Shown here piece by piece: positions 1-9,763 of a stretch of DNA of 50,971 bases (position 1 is its first letter; every line of letters begins with the position of its first letter). A program made the position numbers and the translations under genes. The notes under the pieces are model-generated. The model was given only the letters and a program-made list of their open reading frames with translations. It ran no database searches and was not told where the DNA came from. This DNA comes from Candidatus Blautia stercoripullorum (GTDB taxonomy: Bacteria > Bacillota > Clostridia > Lachnospirales > Lachnospiraceae). The stretch covers positions 1 to 50,971 of the forward strand of contig DWUX01000007.1 in the NCBI GenBank assembly GCA_019120545.1, written 5' to 3'.

Positions 1-30
1 TTTATTGTGGTGAGATTTTCTCATGATTGT

Positions 31-50
31 CTGTCGCATTAATGCGACAG
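31..50. repeat. Perfect 20-bp palindrome CTGTCGCATTAATGCGACAG; terminator or REP-like intergenic element
   Basis: Read directly; intergenic, downstream of the minus-strand NUDIX gene; related hairpin at 45946-45981. Confidence 0.6.
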
Positions 51-153
51 CCTCTACAGAAAACGGTTATATTCAGCAAAATCTCATTTTAAGCGGTATA
101 TTTATCAGGAAAGTACGGTTACATCACCGAGAATACCTTCCTTTTAATTAATA

Positions 154-687
154 TCAAGTCTCCCGCTGTGAGAAATATCTTGCCCACGCCGCAAGTCCGG
201 CGCCGTGCATAAACTGTCCCTCAGCCACAAGTTTTCTGAACTGCTCCTCCGTCATCTCCTCCATCTGAATGATCTCTCCCGGTTCTCTGTGGGAATCTCC
301 TGCTTCACCGCACTCTGCCGCAAAAAGCCAGATCTTCTCATTCGTCGATCCGAAGGACGGGTAGAATGCCCCGAGAGAATGCAGTTTCTTAACGCTGTAC
401 CCTGTCTCTTCTTTAAGCTCTCTCTCGGCCGCCTCATCCGGAGTCTCCCCCGGATCAACGAAACCGCCCGGAAGCTCCCATTGCCAGGAACGTACAGGAT
501 AGCGGTACTGCCTCTGCAAAAGTATATTTCCATCCCGGATAGGAAGGATGCTTACCCCCTCCCTGATCTCCAGATAATCATACGGCTGTTCATGGCCGTT
601 CACGCGCACACGATCCTGGACGATCGTGAAGCGTCCTGCCTTCATCTTCTTTGACTCCAGTGTCTCAAAGGGTGTTTTTTTCTCCAT
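154..687 (-). CDS. NUDIX hydrolase, ADP-ribose pyrophosphatase-like
   Basis: Nudix box GGFVDPGETPDEAAERELKEETGY. Confidence 0.9.
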   Translation of the reverse strand: MEKKTPFETLESKKMKAGRFTIVQDRVRVNGHEQPYDYLEIREGVSILPIRDGNILLQRQYRYPVRSWQWELPGGFVDPGETPDEAAERELKEETGYSVKKLHSLGAFYPSFGSTNEKIWLFAAECGEAGDSHREPGEIIQMEEMTEEQFRKLVAEGQFMHGAGLAAWARYFSQRET

Positions 688-770
688 TTCAAGCCCTCCT
701 AAAATACAACAAGGGGCAGGTCCCTCTAGGCAAAGGGGCTGCCCCCGATTTCAGACATAATCAGTATATT

Positions 771-2648
771 TTACAAAAGTCCTGCCGCTCCGATCATTCC
801 GGCGTCATTGCCAAGCACTGCCGCTTCAATCTCCGGCACATCTCCTTTTTCTCCGCCAAAGCATTCTTTTTTCACGATCTCGCGAAGGGGGGCAAGAAGG
901 GTCTCGCCCTGCCTGGAGATGCCGCCTCCCAGCAGCACAAGCTGGGGCCGGAAAATATTCACGATATTTACGATACCCAGACCCAGTCTGCGGATATAGG
1001 CATCCACAACTGTCTTCATCACGGCATCACCCTGTTCTGCCATTGCAAATATCTCTTCCGGCTCCAAATCCCTACCTGATGCGCGGCGTGCGTCTCGCTT
1101 TAAGGCAGTCGCGGAAGCATAGGCCTCCAGACATCCCCGCCTTCCGCAGGTGCAGGGTTCTCCGTTCTCCACAATAACCATATGTCCCAGCTCGCTGCCG
1201 CCGATTCCTCTTCCTTCATAGATTTCGCCGTCCAGAATAATCCCGCCGCCGACGCCGGTTCCCAGAGTCAGCATAACCACATCGCTGCAGTCCTTTCCCG
1301 CTCCCGCCACTGCTTCGCCAAGAGCCGCACAGTCCGCGTCATTTGCGATCTCCACCGGGATGGGAAGATATTTCCCGATTTCCTGTGCCAGAGGCACTTC
1401 TTCCCACCGGATGTTGTTGGAATAACGGACAACGCCATTCTTACGGTCCACAGTACCCGGGACGCCGATCCCCGCACCCACACACTGATCCATGGCGATT
1501 CCGTTCTTCTCCAGAAGAGCAAGCGCTGTCTCTCCGATGGTCCGGATCACTTCCTGGACCGGACGCTCTGCTGCCGTTGGGATACACACAGAGTCGATCA
1601 GCTTCTGGTGCACGTCCACAAGACCGATCTTCGTGTCCGTTCCTCCGATATCGATACCGATCCTGACAGGCGCCGCTTTCTCGCGGATCGTGGTGAGCAG
1701 AGCATCGCAGCTTCCTTCGATCACATAGGCGCCGCTCCCTGCCGGAAGGAACAGGCTGTCGCCTTTCTTATAGGATACCTGTGTGTCGTCATCTGAAGCT
1801 TCATCCTGCCCGCCGCAGGAAACAGTTCCCTCACCGTCAAGGATCAGGATACTGACAAAGGACTCTTCGGATACAAAGCCTTCCATCCTGCGCATCATCC
1901 GTCCGTCCAGATTCAGTTTGTCTACAGTGAAATAATCACAGTCCGCAACGTGGGGATAGCTGCTCTTGCTCTTGATCAGCGGGACCCGGTTGGTAACGGC
2001 AAGGGCTTTCTCGATATGGAGATCACGTTTTTTTCCGTCCTTTCCCACTCTTCCGTAATCATAGACACGGTAAGTCACATTGGAATTCTGTTGAATCTCT
2101 GCAATCAGGATGCCGGCTCCGATGGCATGGATCGTACCGGACTCAATGAAGAGGACGTCTCCCTTCTGCACTGGCACTGCATTAAGCACCTCCAGAAGTG
2201 TATCTTCCTGAATTCTTCTGGCAAATTCTTCCTTGCTGATCTCCGTCTTAAAACCATAGTAGAGAAACGCGTCTTTCTCGGCATCCATCACGTACCACAT
2301 CTCGGTTTTTCCGTACTGGCCCTCATTTTTCAGGGCATACCGGTTATCCGGATGGACCTGGATGGACAGATTCTGCTTTGCGTCGATAAATTTGATCAGA
2401 ATCGGAAAATCACGGAACCTTCTGCAGTTGGTTCCAAGGACTTCTTTTCCTGCCGCCTCTATGTACTGTTCCAGTGTCTTTCCGGCATACGGACCGTTTA
2501 CAATCGTAGAAGGACCGTCCGGATGACAGGACAGTTCCCATGTCTCAGCCAGCACGTCGCCGTCATATTCTTTCCCGTACTCATCCGCCAGCCGGCGGCC
2601 TCCCCAGAGATAGTCCTTACAGCTTGGTTTCAGTTTATAAACACTCAT
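771..2648 (-). CDS. Fusion of type I mannose-6-phosphate isomerase (N-term) and ROK-family sugar kinase (C-term)
   Basis: N-term cupin PMI motifs (QVHPDNRYAL, GTIHAIGAG); C-term GIDIGGTDTK ATP-binding motif and ROK zinc motif CTCGRRGCLEAYAS. Confidence 0.92.
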   Translation of the reverse strand: MSVYKLKPSCKDYLWGGRRLADEYGKEYDGDVLAETWELSCHPDGPSTIVNGPYAGKTLEQYIEAAGKEVLGTNCRRFRDFPILIKFIDAKQNLSIQVHPDNRYALKNEGQYGKTEMWYVMDAEKDAFLYYGFKTEISKEEFARRIQEDTLLEVLNAVPVQKGDVLFIESGTIHAIGAGILIAEIQQNSNVTYRVYDYGRVGKDGKKRDLHIEKALAVTNRVPLIKSKSSYPHVADCDYFTVDKLNLDGRMMRRMEGFVSEESFVSILILDGEGTVSCGGQDEASDDDTQVSYKKGDSLFLPAGSGAYVIEGSCDALLTTIREKAAPVRIGIDIGGTDTKIGLVDVHQKLIDSVCIPTAAERPVQEVIRTIGETALALLEKNGIAMDQCVGAGIGVPGTVDRKNGVVRYSNNIRWEEVPLAQEIGKYLPIPVEIANDADCAALGEAVAGAGKDCSDVVMLTLGTGVGGGIILDGEIYEGRGIGGSELGHMVIVENGEPCTCGRRGCLEAYASATALKRDARRASGRDLEPEEIFAMAEQGDAVMKTVVDAYIRRLGLGIVNIVNIFRPQLVLLGGGISRQGETLLAPLREIVKKECFGGEKGDVPEIEAAVLGNDAGMIGAAGLL

Positions 2649-3589
2649 AATCTCTCTCCTCTTTCAAAAAACTGCTTCACAACTGCTTCTGCAGGTTTCC
2701 CGTATATTTCATAATATCTGTGCCCCTTTGCCTCTTCTTCCGACCCAAGGCTTGGATTCCACGACCAGAGAACCGCGCCCCTTATCCACGGACGTTTTTC
2801 CATAGCATGGAATGCTTTTTTATACCATTCTTCCTGTTCAGAGAGACTGACATCCCCCTCGACTTCCCAATCATTGGGACGCAGGGATGAACCGACTGTG
2901 GACATACATCCCGTCTCCGCAAAGAAGAACGGCTTCTGGTATTTCTCCACAACATTCTCAATCCGGTCAAGCTGATTTTCCCAGTCATCCGCCGGATAAT
3001 AACCGCTGGATGAGATCACGTCCACACAGTCCCACCATTTCACATTATGCTCCTGATATTTATCGGTATTATAGCTGACCGGACCATGGTAGACTTTCCT
3101 GATGTCCCCGATCAGTTTTCTCCATTCCTGCTCCCTGTGTTCCGCCATCACCATCTCACATCCCGCGATGAACATCTCACAGTGCATTCTTTCCGCAATC
3201 TGCGCATAATGAAGCTGGAACTGGGTATAAGAGGCAAACCACTCTGACCATTTCGGTTCGCAGGGCACATCTTCATCGAAAAAGTTGATATGTGCCCGCC
3301 ACGTTCCGTTCAGGCAGTTTACAGTGGGTTTTATAAAAACTTTAAGTTCCAGACTTTTCGCATAACTGATAAATTCCATCAGTTCCCGGTCAGACATCGT
3401 ACGTTCCGTATCATAACGGATTTCCACCGACTGAGCGGTTTTCTGCACTCCTCCCGGGGCCAGAAGCACCGTATCCGCACCGGTCCTCTCTTTCATGGCG
3501 CGCAGGCTTTCTTTTGCTGTCTCCCGGGAAAGCACTCCGCGTTCTGCAAACGGAGCAAATGTGATCCCTCTGATGTACTCAAAATCCAT
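2645..3589 (-). CDS. GH113-like (beta-mannanase/mannosidase) TIM-barrel glycoside hydrolase
   Basis: No signal peptide; FIAGCEMV and FFAETGC putative catalytic Glu regions; context in mannan locus. Confidence 0.7.
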   Translation of the reverse strand: MDFEYIRGITFAPFAERGVLSRETAKESLRAMKERTGADTVLLAPGGVQKTAQSVEIRYDTERTMSDRELMEFISYAKSLELKVFIKPTVNCLNGTWRAHINFFDEDVPCEPKWSEWFASYTQFQLHYAQIAERMHCEMFIAGCEMVMAEHREQEWRKLIGDIRKVYHGPVSYNTDKYQEHNVKWWDCVDVISSSGYYPADDWENQLDRIENVVEKYQKPFFFAETGCMSTVGSSLRPNDWEVEGDVSLSEQEEWYKKAFHAMEKRPWIRGAVLWSWNPSLGSEEEAKGHRYYEIYGKPAEAVVKQFFERGERL

Positions 3590-3635
3590 ATGCCTGTACT
3601 CTCCTGTTCTCCATATTTATACTGCTCTTTTATAA

Positions 3636-4994
3636 CTAAATCCCGGCTCCGTTTGACCGGATAACTTCTCCGTACCAATACGCCGAGTCTTTCAGGATGC
3701 GCTTCTGGGTCTCAAAATCCACATAGACAATGCCGAACCTCTCTGCATATCCTTTCTCCCATTCAAAGTTCTCCATAAGTGACCACTGGAAATATCCCCG
3801 CAGATCAACCTCATCCGCCGCCCGCTTCAGTTCATGGAGATATCTCGCCAGAAAATCAATCCGGTTGGGATCATGGACCTTTCCGTCCAGCGAGACAGTA
3901 TCATGGCAGGCCATACCGTTCTCCGTAATATAGATCGGCTTGTGATATCTCTCATAGAGGAACTTCGGTCCCCAGTACAGGCACTCCGGGGTTACCGGCC
4001 AGTTCACTGCAGTTTTTGCATATCCGGGTACACGGTCTGTTTCCTCCGGTCTTCCGTCCGCTCCCATACGGAACGCCCTGCCGTTATAGATATTCTGTCC
4101 GTATACATCGATAGGTTCAGAGATAAGTCTCATATCCTCCTCCGTGATCCTTGGCAGATATTTCTCATATCGCGCAAGCCCTTCTTCCAGATAATGTCCC
4201 AACAGAACCGGATCCGACCACCATGCCACATTCCATGTCCAGTCCGAATCGTCATCCTGCATGGAGAAATATTTCTGGCGCGCCGCCTCTACATCTTCCG
4301 GACGGTCAGACGCCGGATAGATGATGCCGCTTGTAGGCGCATAGCCGATGGTCAGCGGCTGCTTTGCATACTGTCTTAACATCTGTACTGCCCTGCCATG
4401 GGCGCGAAGGGCATTGTGGGCCATTTCAAAGGTATCCCTCAGGGGACATTTCAGCCCCGGCGCGTGAACCCCTGTCAGAAATCCAAGGCCCACAAAACAC
4501 TGTGGTTCATTCAGCGTAAAGAAATGAGTTACCCTGTCGCTGAACCTCTCCGCGATAAGACGGGCATATTCCCCGAACCACTCCGCTATATCCCTGTTCA
4601 TCCATCCGCCCTTCTTATACAGCTCATAAGGCAGCTCCCAGTGGAACAATGTGATATACGGCTCGATCCCGTTCTTCAGAAGTTCGTCGATCAGATTGCT
4701 GTAAAACCGGATGCCTTCTTCATTCACCCTACCTGTCCCCTCGGGCAGGACACGGGACCAGTCGATAGAAAAACAGTACGCTTTCAGCCCGATCTCTTTC
4801 ATAATCTGCACATCCTCACGGAAACAGTGATAGTGATCGCAGGCTGTATCGCCTGTATGTCCTCCGTACACTCTCCCCGGCTCTTTCGTATACACATCCC
4901 AGATATGCATCCCCTTGCCGGTACCATGAACGCCGCCTTCGATCTGATAGGCGCTGGTAGCGGCGCCCCACACAAAATCCTCAGAAAAGCCCAT
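3636..4994 (-). CDS. GH1 family beta-glucosidase
   Basis: FVWGAATSAYQIEGG, TLNEPQ, IYITENG motifs; likely start at 4994 (MGFSEDF), the listed ORF extends to 5060. Confidence 0.92.
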   Translation of the reverse strand: MGFSEDFVWGAATSAYQIEGGVHGTGKGMHIWDVYTKEPGRVYGGHTGDTACDHYHCFREDVQIMKEIGLKAYCFSIDWSRVLPEGTGRVNEEGIRFYSNLIDELLKNGIEPYITLFHWELPYELYKKGGWMNRDIAEWFGEYARLIAERFSDRVTHFFTLNEPQCFVGLGFLTGVHAPGLKCPLRDTFEMAHNALRAHGRAVQMLRQYAKQPLTIGYAPTSGIIYPASDRPEDVEAARQKYFSMQDDDSDWTWNVAWWSDPVLLGHYLEEGLARYEKYLPRITEEDMRLISEPIDVYGQNIYNGRAFRMGADGRPEETDRVPGYAKTAVNWPVTPECLYWGPKFLYERYHKPIYITENGMACHDTVSLDGKVHDPNRIDFLARYLHELKRAADEVDLRGYFQWSLMENFEWEKGYAERFGIVYVDFETQKRILKDSAYWYGEVIRSNGAGI

Positions 4995-5067
4995 ATCTAA
5001 ATCCTCCTGTATGTCAAAATCTGCTGCTAAATCCTTCCTGCCGCATCGCCCGGGCTTCATCTCAAGA

Positions 5068-6792
5068 TTACTCCGCCAGTGCTTCTACAGCTTTTGTCAG
5101 CGTATCCAGCTTCTCCTGTGCGTCCGCGTCATCCGAACCCTTTACACCGATGTAAAACTTGATCTTGGGCTCTGTCCCTGACGGACGGATACAGCACCAC
5201 GCGTCATTCTCCAGCTCAAAGTAGAGCACGTTTGACCTGGGAAGTCCCGTAGCCGTCTCTTCGCCTGTCCCACAGTCTCTTATAATATTTTCTCTGTAAT
5301 CCCGGAACCGCAGTACCTTCAGCCCGCCGACTGCATCCGGTACGTTTGTGCGGATCTGCTCCATCATGGACTGGATCTTCTTCGCGCCTTCCTGTCCTTT
5401 CAGCGTCACGGTACAGAGACCTTCCTTGTAATATCCGTATTTCTTAAACAGCGTTTCCATCTGATCGCACAGAGTGATGCCCTGATGCCTGCAGTATGCC
5501 GCCACTTCGCAGAGGGCCATTACCGCAACCACCGCGTCCTTGTCTCTTGCATGAGTTCCTACAAGGCAGCCATAGCTCTCCTCATAGCCGAACACATACT
5601 CATGGCTGCCTGTCTGCTCGAAGAACTTGATCTGCTCCCCGATGTATTTGAATCCGGTAAGTGTCTCGATGAGCGTCATGCCGTACTCTTTTGTGATCTC
5701 CTTTGACATCTTTCCGGATACGATGGTGGTAACCACTGCTCCGTTTTCCGGAAGTGTTCCCAGCGCTTTCCTCTGGGAAAGGATATATTCCAGAATGAGC
5801 ATGCCGGACATATTCCCGGTGAAGCTCATGTATTCCCCTGTCTTTGCATCTTTCGCATATACGCCGAGACGGTCCGCATCCGGATCTGTGGCAAGAACGA
5901 TATCCGCGTCCACTTCTTTCGCAAGCTCCAGCGCCAGCGTGAACGCGTTTTTATCCTCTGGATTCGGGTAGGATACTGTCGGGAAATTCCCGTCCGGGAG
6001 TTCCTGTTCTTTGACAACATAGACCTTTTCAAATCCCAGCTCTTTCAGGATTCTCCTAACCGGAATATTTCCTGTCCCGTGGAGCGGGGTGTACACGATT
6101 TTTAAGTTCTGTGCCTCCTCGCGGATGATCTCCGGGTGTATGGCGAGAGATTTCAATGCCTCGATATATTTATCGTCGATCTCTGGTCCGATCACCTGAT
6201 ACAGTCCGGCTTTCTCAGCCTCTTCCCGGCTCATTGTCTTCACGCTGGCATAATCTGTCACCGCATTGACCTCTCCGATGATCTGCTCATCCTTCGGGTA
6301 TGTGATCTGGGCGCCGTCCTCCCAGTATACTTTGTATCCGTTATACTCCGGCGGATTATGGCTGGCAGTCACCACGATTCCGGCTGTGCATCCCAGCTCT
6401 CTGAGCGCAAAGGAGAGCATAGGGGTAGGACGAAGGGACGGGAAGATATAGGCCTTGATCCCGTTTGCCGCAAGGCAGAGCGCCGCTTCTTCGGCAAACT
6501 CAGGAGACATATTTCTCGAGTCAAACGCGATAGCCACTCCCTTTTTCTCCGCCTTTTCTTTCAGGATGAAATTGGAAAGACCCTGGGTCGCCTTTCTCAC
6601 CGTATAGATATTCATCCGGTTGGTTCCTGCTCCGATGATTCCACGGAGTCCTCCTGTCCCGAATTCCAGGTCACGATAGAATCTCTCCTCTATCTCTTTT
6701 TCATCCTTTGCTATACTTTTTAATTCGGATTTCGTAGCTTCATCAAAGTATGGATTTTCCAGCCATTCCTCATATCTTTTCTTTGCATCCAT
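5068..6792 (-). CDS. Phosphoglucomutase/phosphomannomutase, alpha-D-phosphohexomutase family
   Basis: TASHNPPEYNGYK active-site Ser motif, DPDADRLG metal motif, RPSGTEPKIKFY. Confidence 0.95.
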   Translation of the reverse strand: MDAKKRYEEWLENPYFDEATKSELKSIAKDEKEIEERFYRDLEFGTGGLRGIIGAGTNRMNIYTVRKATQGLSNFILKEKAEKKGVAIAFDSRNMSPEFAEEAALCLAANGIKAYIFPSLRPTPMLSFALRELGCTAGIVVTASHNPPEYNGYKVYWEDGAQITYPKDEQIIGEVNAVTDYASVKTMSREEAEKAGLYQVIGPEIDDKYIEALKSLAIHPEIIREEAQNLKIVYTPLHGTGNIPVRRILKELGFEKVYVVKEQELPDGNFPTVSYPNPEDKNAFTLALELAKEVDADIVLATDPDADRLGVYAKDAKTGEYMSFTGNMSGMLILEYILSQRKALGTLPENGAVVTTIVSGKMSKEITKEYGMTLIETLTGFKYIGEQIKFFEQTGSHEYVFGYEESYGCLVGTHARDKDAVVAVMALCEVAAYCRHQGITLCDQMETLFKKYGYYKEGLCTVTLKGQEGAKKIQSMMEQIRTNVPDAVGGLKVLRFRDYRENIIRDCGTGEETATGLPRSNVLYFELENDAWCCIRPSGTEPKIKFYIGVKGSDDADAQEKLDTLTKAVEALAE

Positions 6793-6862
6793 TTTGTTTT
6801 TCCTCCTTTTTTCCGGCAGCCCTGCCGATATATTTTCGGCCGTTCCGGCCGTCTTATTCTTT

Positions 6863-7939
6863 TTATGCTGTGATGAGAGCCATCAGATAAAACGGCTCTG
6901 CGGTCTCATACTCGTCCGGAAGCACTTTGATTTCCACCGTATGTCTTCCGCTTTTTCCGTGGTGGAGCACCGGTTCCAGATACAGGCAGTCTCCCCAGTC
7001 TTCATCGAAATTTCCGTCCAGCAGCACAGGATGTTCCATGTCGCCGTCCAGGATCAGCTCCGCTTTTCTTGCAGGATGACGAATCGTCTTCCGGTACTGC
7101 GCCGCGATACAGGACGCCTGGATTTCAAATAAGATCCGGTCGCCTGACTTTTTCCCGAGCCATCCGTTCTTAAAGTGATCAAGATGTCCTTTCTTTTCTT
7201 CTGTATCAGCCCGGAATCCGTCAAGCTTCGGACAGCTCTCCCGGATTGTAAGTCTGCGGGCATTCTCATAGGTGTTGTCGGTCATTGCTGAGGGGACAGG
7301 CTGTTCCGACTCATCCTCCCACATGTGTTCTTTCACCTGTTCCAGATATGACGTGATCTCCGCCGCTACAAGCCCATGTCCCTTATCATTGGGGTGAAGC
7401 CCGTCAGGGGTGATCTCCTCTCTGGTAAACGCTCCGGCTTTCATCCTCAGCCACACCGTATCCTTTATACTCACATGGGGCAGATGATACCAGTCTCCCA
7501 CTCGATTGTGGTATTCCTGGGCATTTTTCCCTGTATCGTAAAATACATTGTTAAGAAGCAGGACTGCCGGGTTTGAACTCCATGTCAGCATCTTTCGGAT
7601 CAGTCCTTCATAGGTCTCCTGAAAAAATTCATTCGGATCGTCATTTACGGAAAAGTCCACCGCCACAAAATCCGGCTGATACATCAGCATATCCGTCACC
7701 ACGCGGGAAACTCCATAGTGAGAGGTGGTTCCGCCGATCCCACCGTTTACATAATGGAACGCAGCTTTCGGAAAGGTCTCTTCCCACCACCGGAACACTC
7801 TGTATGCATAACAATTCTCGTGCTTTGTGGCAAGGCTGTCCTGGGTAATAGAACCGCCGAAAAATCCGATTGTCAGTTCTACACCTGCCTCCGCCCGTCT
7901 CATACATGATTTCAGTCTGGTAAGATCTGGTCTGTTCAT
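6863..7939 (-). CDS. SGNH-family carbohydrate esterase, CE17-like
   Basis: GFFGGSITQ block I, DGLHPNDKGH block V, extra C-terminal beta-rich domain; start inferred at 7939. Confidence 0.75.
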   Translation of the reverse strand: MNRPDLTRLKSCMRRAEAGVELTIGFFGGSITQDSLATKHENCYAYRVFRWWEETFPKAAFHYVNGGIGGTTSHYGVSRVVTDMLMYQPDFVAVDFSVNDDPNEFFQETYEGLIRKMLTWSSNPAVLLLNNVFYDTGKNAQEYHNRVGDWYHLPHVSIKDTVWLRMKAGAFTREEITPDGLHPNDKGHGLVAAEITSYLEQVKEHMWEDESEQPVPSAMTDNTYENARRLTIRESCPKLDGFRADTEEKKGHLDHFKNGWLGKKSGDRILFEIQASCIAAQYRKTIRHPARKAELILDGDMEHPVLLDGNFDEDWGDCLYLEPVLHHGKSGRHTVEIKVLPDEYETAEPFYLMALITA

Positions 7940-7998
7940 CTGTATTTCCTGCCTTTCTCCGGCGCCTTTGTCCTGAAGCGCCGGTATTTTTCGATTTA

Positions 7999-9042
7999 TT
8001 ACCACTGGACATCCAGTTTCTCAATATATGCGCTCAGTTCTTCCGCCATCTCCTCAGCCTCGGGAATTCTCAGATGCCCCGGCGTTCCCCTTCCATTTCT
8101 GCGGAACACAAAATGACGGATCTTCTCATCCTGCAGCGAGCTGCACACTTCATTAATAGACTGATCCCATGACGGATCGTGCTCCAGCAGAGTGGTAATA
8201 CACACAATCCATGCATCCGGGTACTGACCGCGTATCTTTTTCAGCAGTTCCCCGTATCCTCTTCTCCAGCGCACGGCACGGTCACAGTTATAATCCTCTT
8301 TCATATAATCTTCCGGGTGATTGTCGTTCTGTCCGATGGCAACGATTACCACCTGAGGCGTATACTGTGTGAAATCCCAGTCTGTCGCCGGTCCGAATAC
8401 CGGATTGTAATGTATCTTGTTCCATGCAGTCTCCATTCCTATATAGTCCGGTTCGTTGAACCAGCCCGTACCGTCAAGAAGAGCAATGCCGCCCTGGGCT
8501 ATGTCATGGATTTCCGCACCCAGTTTCCGGGCTGTCATCCACGCGTAAGAATACCAGCTGTTGGAATACTGTCCGTTATGCTCTGGGTCCGGTTTTCCCA
8601 CATAATCCACAGCCTCCGACACCTCGCCTGCCGAAACCGAATCGCCGTACACTTCGATCCTGCGCCGGGATCTTTCCGGAGGAGCAAGGAACTCTGCTCC
8701 GTCTTCTATCTCAAATCCCAGAAATGCCACCTCATGACAGGAATCCTGCCGCTTAAACAGAAGCACCTCATGGGAACTGTCTTCTGTCGTCTGATTTACG
8801 GGGATTTCAATAACAGCTTCCCCATTATCCGGCAGGCGGAGCTTTGTCTGCTCCCCGTCCAGAATACAGCCGAGATAATTCTCCCAATATGCTTTTTTGT
8901 TTCTCACATATACTTTCAGCGTGTCGCCTGTAAAACGCATCCGCACCGACGTACAGGGGAATACGAACACAGGGGCAGTCCGATTCCTCCAGTCCACTCT
9001 TCCCGTATACTGCAGATACTTATGCTCTGGCATGATCAGCAT
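7999..9042 (-). CDS. CE2-like acetyl esterase (N-terminal jelly roll + SGNH domain)
   Basis: N-terminal YTGRVDWRN beta domain, VYGDSVSAGE Ser motif, AIGQND motif; RBS GGAGG before 9042. Confidence 0.8.
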   Translation of the reverse strand: MLIMPEHKYLQYTGRVDWRNRTAPVFVFPCTSVRMRFTGDTLKVYVRNKKAYWENYLGCILDGEQTKLRLPDNGEAVIEIPVNQTTEDSSHEVLLFKRQDSCHEVAFLGFEIEDGAEFLAPPERSRRRIEVYGDSVSAGEVSEAVDYVGKPDPEHNGQYSNSWYSYAWMTARKLGAEIHDIAQGGIALLDGTGWFNEPDYIGMETAWNKIHYNPVFGPATDWDFTQYTPQVVIVAIGQNDNHPEDYMKEDYNCDRAVRWRRGYGELLKKIRGQYPDAWIVCITTLLEHDPSWDQSINEVCSSLQDEKIRHFVFRRNGRGTPGHLRIPEAEEMAEELSAYIEKLDVQW

Positions 9043-9712
9043 TTTTTTCCTCCTTTTCTCCGAAAAGTCCGGAGTCATAGTCTTTTTCATTTTCCGCCGT
9101 TTCCTCAGAAATATATCTCTGGAAGATCTTATTCAAAAATATGGCATTGATTCTGGCTGTAAGTGAAAATCCAACGGCCACATAAACCGGCGTGGCAAGT
9201 GCCATCGTTACACTTCCAAAAACAATACAGACTGCCGGAATCATGTTCAATACCAGCATAATAATCGTAAAGGGAAAATGCCGGACTGCCATGTACCCGG
9301 CGTTCTTGAATATATTTTTTACCGTATTTTCAAATCGGGCCTGCACAGCGAATACATATGTAAACACCATTCCCCATATAAAAGTCAAAGCGCCTACCGC
9401 TATATTAAGAAGACTCCACATATTTTTCGCCACCATCAGATCAAAAGTCAGCAAAATGCCTGTGGCAAGCATGATCAGCCAGATTCCTGTGCTTTTCTTC
9501 CATTCTTCTTTCCATGCCGAGAAATATTCCTTTGCCACATAAACGCATTCTTTTCTCTCCATCCGCAGTGTTACCCGGTACATGGCAGAAAGAGACATTC
9601 CAATAGTCACTATCGGAATACTTGTTATAATAAACAGCACATTTAATATAAGGATATCTCCCACTCTGCCCATAAATCCGAAAAACGGATTATCAATCCC
9701 GAACCTTTTCAT
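9020..9712 (-). CDS. YesL/DUF624-family membrane protein
   Basis: Multiple TM helices, N-terminal FFGFMGRVGDILILN typical of DUF624; start inferred at 9712. Confidence 0.8.
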   Translation of the reverse strand: MKRFGIDNPFFGFMGRVGDILILNVLFIITSIPIVTIGMSLSAMYRVTLRMERKECVYVAKEYFSAWKEEWKKSTGIWLIMLATGILLTFDLMVAKNMWSLLNIAVGALTFIWGMVFTYVFAVQARFENTVKNIFKNAGYMAVRHFPFTIIMLVLNMIPAVCIVFGSVTMALATPVYVAVGFSLTARINAIFLNKIFQRYISEETAENEKDYDSGLFGEKEEKNADHARA

Positions 9713-9763
9713 TCTTTCATCTCCCAAAAATCTTCTATTTTCCTTAATCAAATATAAAATCTA

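Noticed and set aside
205-654. Long plus-strand ORFs antisense to minus-strand genes (e.g. 205-654, 1182-1796, 1950-2714, 19960-20940, 40619-41488, 41559-42464, 43678-44394)
   Set aside because: They lie entirely opposite well-supported genes, have no recognisable motifs and show the Ser/Pro/His/Arg-rich composition expected of antisense reading frames
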